Shown: in pieces, positions 1-4,692 of the stretch
Layout: each line of letters begins with the position of its first letter
Position numbering within the stretch: position 1 is the first letter of the stretch
NCBI GenBank assembly: GCA_002733155.1
Contig: NVUO01000017.1
Span: forward strand, 3,763-9,990
Source of the DNA: Sulfurimonas sp.
GTDB lineage: Bacteria > Campylobacterota > Campylobacteria > Campylobacterales > Sulfurimonadaceae
DNA: 6,228 nt
Direction: 5' to 3'
Notes under the pieces: generated by a model
What the model saw: the letters and a program-made list of their open reading frames with translations, nothing else
Told to the model about the DNA's origin: nothing
Database searches by the model: none
Translations under genes and position numbers: made by a program

Positions 1-226
1 CTTTAAAGTCTTTAAGTTTTTTTCCAAAAATTCTAATCTCACCAGAGCTCGGTTTATCAAGCCCCAGAAGCATTCTTATAAGGGTAGTCTTGCCCCCACC
101 ATTTGGACCAATTATGGCTATATATTCTGAAGATAAAATATTTAGGGATATATTTGATAATATAACCTGACCTCTTACATTAAAGTTTAAATTTTTTATA
201 TCAAATATTGGTACTGTGAATTTCAT
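1..226 (-). CDS. znuC: Metal (probably zinc) ABC transporter ATP-binding protein, N-terminal part, cut by window edge
   Basis: Reading leftward from the ATG at 226-224, 75 full codons are open to the window edge. The Walker A motif GPNGGGKTT lies at residues 40-48, preceded by the usual ABC beta-strand EYIAIIG and followed by LIRMLLGLDKPSSGEIRIFG, the standard stretch after the P-loop. The Q-loop, signature motif and Walker B lie outside the window. The start codon overlaps the znuA stop (ATGA, bases 226-223), which implies translational coupling and one transcript with znuA. From the partner gene I infer that it is the cytoplasmic ATPase powering uptake of zinc or a similar divalent metal. 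The membrane permease (ZnuB-like) would be expected further left. The ABC assignment is certain; the zinc assignment depends on the neighbour, and a manganese or iron importer of the same family is possible. Confidence 0.85.
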   Translation of the reverse strand, partial: MKFTVPIFDIKNLNFNVRGQVILSNISLNILSSEYIAIIGPNGGGKTTLIRMLLGLDKPSSGEIRIFGKKLKDFK

Positions 227-1155
227 TTACACTCTAAGGCTTTAGAAATTTTATTTAAATTAATTCTCATTATATCTTCATAAGAAAGATTTAGTTTAGC
301 TTCATCGGCTGTAATATTACCAAGTGGCTGAAGTGATTCTACACTTACCTTTGCCTCTAAGGCTATACTTTTAATAGCCTTATCACTGGCAAAACTTTCA
401 AAAAAGATAGTAGATACCTTATCTTTTTTAACATGTTCAATTAAGGAGATCATATTTTTTGCATTTGTTTGAGAATCTGGTGATATACCGCTTAATGATT
501 CTACATTAAAGGCATATTTACTTGAAAGATATGAATAAGCATTATGATTCACAATTATAGTATCTAGTTTACAGTTCTTTAATTGTTTTTTATAATCTTT
601 GTCTAATTTTTTTAACATATTTATATAAATATGTTTATTTTTTTCATAAATATTTTTATTTTTAGGTCTTAACTTAATCATAGTATCACTTATAATTAAT
701 GTAGCCCTTATCATATTATCTATATCTAACCAATAATGTGGATCTATTGTATTATTTGTATGTAGATGTTTATGATTTAAATCTAATTCTTTTAATTTTA
801 CAAACTTACTTATATCTAATACCTTATGTTTAAATTCAAAATTTTTACACCAAGGTTCTAAACCAGCTCCACTATATATAACTAAATCACTATCATAAAA
901 AGATGCAACTTGTTTTGGGCTAGGCTCATAGGAATGAGCATCTACTCCAAAAGGTAAAATCATATTAATACTTGTTGTATTTTCTGAGATATGTTTAGAT
1001 ATATCATAAAGAGAAAATGTACTAACGGAAATATTTATTTTATCTTTATTATCATGAATCTGAGCATTTAGTGCTTTTGCATCTTGCTTAGATACTATAA
1101 GTTGGAAAATAAAAAGAACAACGATTAAAGCAATGATTGTATTTTTAAGATTCAT
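223..1155 (-). CDS. znuA: Periplasmic metal-binding protein of a zinc-type ABC importer (cluster A-I)
   Basis: This 310-residue protein is the usual length for ZnuA/TroA-type solute-binding proteins, which capture Zn2+ or Mn2+ in the periplasm and deliver it to the membrane permease. Residues 1-4 (MNLK) followed by a hydrophobic stretch at about 6-21 look like a signal peptide or N-terminal anchor. No lipobox cysteine is seen. Candidate metal ligands are His74 (VDAHSYEPSP), His140 (DPHYWLD) and His204 (VNHNAYSYL), all in the expected places. A short His-rich loop, NHKHLH, sits at 127-132, as in zinc-specific members. The family's Asp before the PLG/SLG motif is Gln276 here (SLQPLGN). The start at 1155 is supported by GGAGA at 1164-1160, four bases upstream. 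The gene is very A+T rich, with a Lys/Asn/Ile/Tyr-rich stretch around 160-195. It is divergent from secG and overlaps the ATPase gene by four bases. Family membership is sure; zinc rather than manganese is inferred from the His-rich loop. Confidence 0.88.
   Translation of the reverse strand: MNLKNTIIALIVVLFIFQLIVSKQDAKALNAQIHDNKDKINISVSTFSLYDISKHISENTTSINMILPFGVDAHSYEPSPKQVASFYDSDLVIYSGAGLEPWCKNFEFKHKVLDISKFVKLKELDLNHKHLHTNNTIDPHYWLDIDNMIRATLIISDTMIKLRPKNKNIYEKNKHIYINMLKKLDKDYKKQLKNCKLDTIIVNHNAYSYLSSKYAFNVESLSGISPDSQTNAKNMISLIEHVKKDKVSTIFFESFASDKAIKSIALEAKVSVESLQPLGNITADEAKLNLSYEDIMRINLNKISKALECK
614..635. repeat. 22-bp perfect A+T-rich palindrome inside znuA
   Basis: Every base from 614 pairs with its partner back from 635 (11 pairs, two of the 22 bases being G or C: C616 with G633). 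The arms begin AACATATTTAT on both strands, and the next pair outward (613/636) is T/T and fails. The palindrome lies within codons 174-181 of znuA (KHIYINML). It could extrude as a cruciform or bind a dimeric protein, but in sequence this A+T rich it may be chance or a by-product of Ile/Tyr/Asn codons. Confidence 0.6.
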
Positions 1156-1176
1156 TGTATCTCCAAATTTTTTGAA

Positions 1177-1182
1177 ATTATA
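1177..1182 (-). promoter_or_regulatory. Candidate -10 box for znuA-znuC
   Basis: On the minus strand 1182-1177 reads TATAAT exactly, 21 bases before the znuA start codon, with a nine-base A-run (1200-1192) upstream. Sigma-70 promoters of Campylobacterota typically have a strong -10 and A/T-tracts rather than a -35 box, and this fits. The 5-base inverted repeat AATTT-N4-AAATT at 1166-1179 overlaps the box and could be a metalloregulator (Zur/Fur-like) site, but it is too short to assign. Confidence 0.5.
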
Positions 1183-1203
1183 GCTAAATAGTTTTTTTTT
1201 AGG

Positions 1204-1209
1204 TATAAT
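1204..1209 (+). promoter_or_regulatory. Candidate -10 box for secG
   Basis: TATAAT at 1204-1209 lies 30 bases before the secG start, directly after a nine-base T-tract (1192-1200). The implied leader is about 25 bases and contains AGGA at 1229-1232, seven bases before the ATG. The box is back-to-back with the znuA -10 and shares the same T-tract, so the two polymerase sites would overlap and may compete. Confidence 0.5.
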
Positions 1210-1239
1210 TCGCCACTTTTTAAACTTTAGGATATATAA

Positions 1240-1563
1240 ATGACAACTAGTTTATTACTTGTTATTCAGATAGTATTGGTTGTAATCTTAGTTATTGCAG
1301 TGCTATTACAAAAAAGCTCAAGCATAGGTCTTGGAGCGTACAGTGGTTCGAATGAATCTGTTTTTGGAGCTAAGGGCCCAAATAGCTTTTTAGCAAAGGC
1401 TACATTCACTATAGGATTTTTATTTGTAGTAAATACAATAACTTTAGGTTATATGTATTCTCAATCTACAACTAATTCTGTTGTTGATGATATGATCGAG
1501 ACTACTAACGTTGTAGCCCCTGCAGTTCCAACCAGTACACCAACTGCACCTACTTCTAAATAA
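1240..1563 (+). CDS. secG: Preprotein translocase subunit SecG
   Basis: SecG is the small non-essential subunit of the SecYEG channel and assists SecA-driven export across the inner membrane. This 107-residue protein has the family's two-helix layout: a membrane segment at about 4-23 ending in the conserved LLQ, a Gly/Ser-rich cytoplasmic loop (SSSIGLGAYSGSNESVFGAKGP), then FLAKATF leading into a second membrane segment at about 53-73. The last 30 or so residues form a Pro/Thr/Val-rich tail (VVAPAVPTSTPTAPTSK) with no recognisable domain. Tails of this kind are variable among SecG proteins. The start is set by AGGA at 1229-1232. It is the first gene of the secG-frr-pyrE run, with 113 bases separating it from frr. 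Confidence 0.93.
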   Translation: MTTSLLLVIQIVLVVILVIAVLLQKSSSIGLGAYSGSNESVFGAKGPNSFLAKATFTIGFLFVVNTITLGYMYSQSTTNSVVDDMIETTNVVAPAVPTSTPTAPTSK

Positions 1564-1576
1564 TCACCTTATTATA

Positions 1577-1621
1577 ATAGTTGCATCTTTGCAACTATGT
1601 ATAGCAATACTCTTCTTTTTT
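1577..1621 (+). terminator. Hairpin after secG, possible weak terminator or attenuator
   Basis: A perfect 9-bp stem (ATAGTTGCA at 1577-1585 with TGCAACTAT at 1590-1598) closes a TCTT loop 13 bases after the secG stop. It is followed by a small 4-bp stem (GTAT-AGCA-ATAC, 1599-1610) and a T-run at 1616-1621. The T-run is about 17 bases from the main stem, so this is not a classical intrinsic terminator. It could be a partial terminator or an RNA-stabilising 3' end for secG ahead of the separate frr promoter. Confidence 0.4.
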
Positions 1622-1634
1622 AAATCTAACTTGC

Positions 1635-1640
1635 TATAAT
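1635..1640 (+). promoter_or_regulatory. Candidate -10 box for frr-pyrE
   Basis: TATAAT at 1635-1640, preceded by TTGC (extended -10-like) and by a T-run at 1616-1621, lies 37 bases before the frr start. Together with the hairpin after secG this suggests frr-pyrE can be transcribed apart from secG. The left half of the box is inside an 8-bp inverted repeat (TATAGCAA at 1600-1607, TTGCTATA at 1631-1638). Confidence 0.5.
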
Positions 1641-1676
1641 TACACAATTTTAACTTTTGAACAAGGATATACACTT

Positions 1677-2234
1677 ATGGTAGATGAAATATTAAATAAC
1701 TGTGAAACAAAAATGCAATCTAGTATTGAGCATATGCAAAGAGACTTTAAAACACTTAGGACTGGTAAAGTTACTACATCTGTTTTAGATAATGTAAAAA
1801 TTGATTATTACGGGACTCCCACTTCACTTGACCAAGTTGGTTCCGTTATAACTCAAGATGCTACAACTATAGTTGTAAACCCTTGGGAAAAAAACCTTTT
1901 ATCTGATATTGAAAGTGCTATCTCTGCTGCAAACGTTGGCGCTACACCAAATAATGATGGCGATTTAATCAAACTATTTTTTCCAGCTATGACAGTTGAG
2001 CAAAGACAAGAATCAGCAAAGCAGATGAAGGGCATGGGTGAAAACGCTAAAGTTTCAGTTAGAAATGATAGAAAAAATTCAAATGATCAAATAAAAAAAC
2101 TTGAAAAAGACAAAGAAATTACTGCTGATGAATCTAAATCTGCTCAAGATAATATTCAAAAAACTACTGATAAATTTTCACTAAAAATAGACAGCATCTT
2201 AAAAGATAAAGAAGCTGAAATTCTTAAAGTTTAA
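1677..2234 (+). CDS. frr: Ribosome recycling factor
   Basis: RRF works with EF-G to split the post-termination ribosome complex in the cytoplasm. At 185 residues it has exactly the length of the E. coli protein. Features seen: the N-terminal helix with [20 protein letters not shown] (residues 27-46), the domain II strands with [16 protein letters not shown] (59-73), [12 protein letters not shown] (101-112), and the C-terminal helices with [12 protein letters not shown] (126-137). The latter place Arg129 and Arg132 at the positions of the functionally important arginines of E. coli RRF. The ATG at 1677 follows AAGGA (1663-1667) at nine bases. The gene has its own -10 candidate, and pyrE starts five bases after its stop. 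No unusual features in the protein. Confidence 0.97.
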   Translation: MVDEILNNCETKMQSSIEHMQRDFKTLRTGKVTTSVLDNVKIDYYGTPTSLDQVGSVITQDATTIVVNPWEKNLLSDIESAISAANVGATPNNDGDLIKLFFPAMTVEQRQESAKQMKGMGENAKVSVRNDRKNSNDQIKKLEKDKEITADESKSAQDNIQKTTDKFSLKIDSILKDKEAEILKV

Positions 2235-2239
2235 TTATA

Positions 2240-2848
2240 ATGGACGTTAAAAAAATCTATATGGATGCTGAGGCTCTTTTAGAGGGTCACTTTAAACTAA
2301 GTTCTGGTAATCACTCACAATATTACCTTCAATCTGCAAAGGTATTAGAAAATCCAAAAACAGCTAAACTTTTAGCTGAAGCTTTGGCAGTTCAAATAAA
2401 AAAAAGTGGCTTAGAGATAGATACTGTATGTGCCCCAGCTCTTGGTGGACTTATAGCAGGTTTTGCTTTAGCTCAAGCTTTGGATGTTCGTTTTATATTT
2501 GCAGAGAGAGTTGATGGTATTATGAATATTCGTCGTGGTTTTGAAGTAAAAAAAGACGAAAAAGTTTTAATATGTGAGGATATTATAACTACTGGTGGTT
2601 CCTGCATGGAAGCTGCAGCTGTAGTTAAAAATTTTGGTGGTAAAATTGTAGGTGCAGCTGCTTTGGCTAATCGTGGTTTTTGTAAACGCGAAAATAGTGA
2701 TATTACTACTAAAGATAACTGTAAACTACCTAAAAATATACCATTTTTTGCTCTTGCTGATTTTACATTTGAGATGTATGCAGCTGAAACTTGTCCCTTA
2801 TGTAAAAATGGAAGCCAAGCTATAAAACCTGGTTCACGTGGTAATTAA
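2240..2848 (+). CDS. pyrE: Orotate phosphoribosyltransferase
   Basis: PyrE joins orotate to PRPP to make orotidine 5'-monophosphate, the fifth step of de novo UMP synthesis. The PRPP-binding motif [13 protein letters not shown] is at residues 109-121. Other family elements are the N-terminal [18 protein letters not shown] (14-31), [15 protein letters not shown] (64-78) and the [15 protein letters not shown] segment (87-101). The protein is 202 residues, and its C-terminal extension with [10 protein letters not shown] (183-192) and KPGSRGN (196-202) is the form I associate with Campylobacterota and some thermophile-type PyrE rather than the E. coli form. C185 and C188 form a CxxC pair, and C148 and C161 lie nearby, so a structural metal site is conceivable but not shown. 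No clear Shine-Dalgarno sequence precedes the ATG. With only five bases after the frr stop, translation is probably coupled to frr. The gene runs convergently into the antiporter gene 30 bases away. Confidence 0.95.
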   Translation: MDVKKIYMDAEALLEGHFKLSSGNHSQYYLQSAKVLENPKTAKLLAEALAVQIKKSGLEIDTVCAPALGGLIAGFALAQALDVRFIFAERVDGIMNIRRGFEVKKDEKVLICEDIITTGGSCMEAAAVVKNFGGKIVGAAALANRGFCKRENSDITTKDNCKLPKNIPFFALADFTFEMYAAETCPLCKNGSQAIKPGSRGN

Positions 2849-2878
2849 GGCTTAAGGTATTTTATATAGAGCTTTAGA
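2849..2878. other. Convergent gap between pyrE and antiporter gene, no terminator seen
   Basis: These 30 bases hold only the short palindrome CTTAAG (2851-2856) and A/T-rich sequence. I find no GC-rich stem with a T-tract on either strand, so transcripts from the two sides may overlap or stop inside the opposing gene. Confidence 0.5.
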
Positions 2879-4498
2879 TTAGTTATATTTTAACTTACAA
2901 CTAATCATTCTCTCTACAAGTATCTTTCCAACTTCAAATTTTGCATCTACTACTGTAATATCAAGGTCTGATAAATTTTCTTTGTCTTCTTCTGATCCAA
3001 CTTTAACTATTAGGTTAACATTTTTCGTATGCTTTAAAACAGCTTCACATACAGCTCTTTTTTTATCTATGTTATCTAGGGTTACTATAACTGCAGCTGC
3101 TTTTTCTACATGTAAAGCTTCTAAAATAGATCGCCTAGACATATCACCTAAATATACCTCTTTATCTTCAGCCATAGCTTCTTGTACATGTTTTGGATTA
3201 TTGTCAATTATTACATATGAGGCATTCAATTCATCTAAATTTACTGATGCATGTTTACCAACTGTACTAAATCCACAAAGTACTACATGATTCTTTCTAT
3301 TACCCAAGTTGCTCATATCAACTGGCATCTCCTCATCTTTTCTAAAATATTCAACAATTTTTGTAATTCTAGTAATAAAAAATGGAGTAATTATCATAGA
3401 AAAAATAACAACTAATACAAACATAGATTCCAAATAAGTTTCTAAAAGTCCATCAGATGAAGCTACTGCAAATATTACAAATGAAAATTCACCAACCTGA
3501 GATAAGGCTAAGGCTGTCTTTAATGAGGTTGAATGCACAGATGAAAACCTTAGCAATACATAAATTATAAAAGTTTTCAATAATAATACTAGGATAAAAA
3601 TACCAATAATAGTTCCAATATTATTTAAAAAAAACATTACATCTATCTTCATACCAACTATAATAAAAAATGTGCCTAATAATATATCTTTAAATGGAGC
3701 AATATCAAGTTCTACCTTATGATGGTACTTAGTTTCAGCTATAATCATTCCTGCAACAAAGGCACCTAATGAGTATGTAAACCCCATGTAAGATGCCAAT
3801 AATGAAGCAGAAATAACTATAAATAAAACGGAACCCATAAATAATTCATCTACCTCAGATGATGCAGAAAAATGTAATAACCAAGACATTATTCTTTTTC
3901 CAACTATTAACATGAAAGCAATAACTATAACTGCACTTATAATAGTATCTTTTAAAATAACAAAAATTGACTGATTAGCCTCACTAGTCAAAAAACCCAA
4001 AAAGATTAAAATCGGAATTACAGCCATATCCTGAAAAATCAAGATACCAGTAGCCCTTTGACCATAGGGACTGTATATCTCTTTTGAACTTTTCAGATAA
4101 CTAAGCACTACTGCAGTTGAGGAAAGGGAAAAAGCAAGTGCAAGGATAGTCGATGAATTAGATTCTAAACCAAATAAATAATAAGAAAAAGAAAAAATAA
4201 CTAAAGATGTAAATGCTACTTGCATAAATCCATTCAAAAAAATCTCTGTTTTCATAGTATTCATTTTGGTAAAAGAGATTTCCAAACCAATACTAAACAT
4301 TAAAAAAACAATACCAAATTCACCAATATGCTCTAAGGTATGATTATTATGCATCTCCCTTAAATCAAAACTATAAACCATTATAGTCCCTGTTAATATA
4401 TAACCTATAATTGGAGATACCCCTATACGCTTCAACAAAAGATTTAAAACTGTTGAAATACCCAAGGCAGCAACAATGTAAAGTAATGCAAATTCCAT
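2879..4498 (-). CDS. Kef-type monovalent cation/proton antiporter (CPA2) with RCK_N domain
   Basis: The protein is a 539-residue inner-membrane antiporter of the CPA2 family, expected to exchange K+ (or Na+) for H+. Residues 1 to about 385 are membrane-embedded, roughly 12-13 segments. Motifs of the Kef group are FLMFSIGLEI (65-74), LIFQDMAVIPIL (153-164, with the family's Gln156-Asp157 pair in the transport site), SLGAFVAGMIIAET (243-256), FFIIVGM (277-283) and ALSQVGEFSFVIF (331-343). After a charged linker, residues about 403-525 form a Rossmann-type RCK_N (TrkA-N) domain: VVLCGFSTVGKH, then Asp432 after the second strand (YVIIDNNP), and YLGDMS at 449-454. The second Gly of GxGxxG is Ser411. 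There is no RCK_C domain and it is shorter than E. coli KefC (about 620). The ATG at 4498 is preceded by GAGAG at 4509-4505. It is divergent from pyrG and convergent with pyrE. K+ specificity and ligand gating are inferred, so I leave the symbol empty (kefB or kefC-like). Confidence 0.9.
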   Translation of the reverse strand: MEFALLYIVAALGISTVLNLLLKRIGVSPIIGYILTGTIMVYSFDLREMHNNHTLEHIGEFGIVFLMFSIGLEISFTKMNTMKTEIFLNGFMQVAFTSLVIFSFSYYLFGLESNSSTILALAFSLSSTAVVLSYLKSSKEIYSPYGQRATGILIFQDMAVIPILIFLGFLTSEANQSIFVILKDTIISAVIVIAFMLIVGKRIMSWLLHFSASSEVDELFMGSVLFIVISASLLASYMGFTYSLGAFVAGMIIAETKYHHKVELDIAPFKDILLGTFFIIVGMKIDVMFFLNNIGTIIGIFILVLLLKTFIIYVLLRFSSVHSTSLKTALALSQVGEFSFVIFAVASSDGLLETYLESMFVLVVIFSMIITPFFITRITKIVEYFRKDEEMPVDMSNLGNRKNHVVLCGFSTVGKHASVNLDELNASYVIIDNNPKHVQEAMAEDKEVYLGDMSRRSILEALHVEKAAAVIVTLDNIDKKRAVCEAVLKHTKNVNLIVKVGSEEDKENLSDLDITVVDAKFEVGKILVERMISCKLKYN

Positions 4499-4516
4499 TA
4501 ATCACTCTCTATAAAA

Positions 4517-4532
4517 ATTTTAAGATTTTAAG
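4517..4532. repeat. Tandem direct repeat ATTTTAAG x2, third copy at 4642-4649
   Basis: ATTTTAAG occurs at 4517-4524 and again immediately at 4525-4532, in the presumed leader of the antiporter gene. A third copy is at 4642-4649, just upstream of the pyrG -10 candidate. The match between 4525-4539 and 4642-4656 extends to 13 of 15 bases. The low complexity of the region means chance is plausible. Confidence 0.4.
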
Positions 4533-4534
4533 TC

Positions 4535-4540
4535 ATTATA
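4535..4540 (-). promoter_or_regulatory. Candidate -10 box for the antiporter gene
   Basis: The minus strand reads TATAAT at 4540-4535, 36 bases before the start codon at 4498. It is enclosed by a 7-bp inverted repeat (TTTAAGA at 4519-4525, TCTTAAA at 4544-4550). A 16-bp palindrome (4557-4572) would sit at about the -35 position. Confidence 0.45.
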
Positions 4541-4556
4541 TAGTCTTAAACTTATA

Positions 4557-4572
4557 TAATAATGCATTATTA
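4557..4572. repeat. 16-bp perfect palindrome between antiporter gene and pyrG
   Basis: TAATAATGCATTATTA at 4557-4572 is a perfect palindrome of eight pairs; the next outward pair (4556/4573, A/A) fails. It overlaps the -35 region of the antiporter promoter candidate and lies about 90 bases upstream of the pyrG -10 box, so it could be an operator for the antiporter gene. The regulator is unknown. Confidence 0.5.
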
Positions 4573-4660
4573 AGTATATAATTATTTTTTGATATTTTAA
4601 AATAATTCTAACTCTTCTACACTAAGTTCTTAACTATATATATTTTAAGTGATTCTATAC

Positions 4661-4666
4661 TATAAT
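4661..4666 (+). promoter_or_regulatory. Candidate -10 box for pyrG
   Basis: TATAAT at 4661-4666 lies 27 bases before the pyrG ATG, giving a leader of about 20 bases with AGGA at 4683-4686, six bases before the start. A second TATAAT on the plus strand at 4555-4560 could be an additional distal promoter, but it overlaps the 16-bp palindrome and is 133 bases from the start. The leader is too short for a pyrimidine attenuator. Confidence 0.5.
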
Positions 4667-4692
4667 TCGCGATTATAAAATTAGGATTTTGC

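Noticed and set aside
1853..2035. 60-codon open frame on the minus strand
   Set aside because: It lies wholly inside frr, has no ribosome binding site or recognisable motif, and frr is unmistakable.
2849..2878. Bidirectional terminator between pyrE and the antiporter gene
   Set aside because: I looked for a stem with flanking A- and T-tracts and found only CTTAAG; there is nothing that would form a stable hairpin.
2982..3290. 102-codon open frame on the plus strand
   Set aside because: It is antisense to the RCK_N part of the antiporter gene; its Ser/Thr-rich composition is that of a shadow frame.
4499..4692. Small RNA, riboswitch or pyrimidine attenuator upstream of pyrG
   Set aside because: The likely leader is only about 20 bases, and the region is A+T-rich without a compact G/C-bearing fold or initially transcribed C-run of the kind used in pyrG attenuation in Gram-positives.
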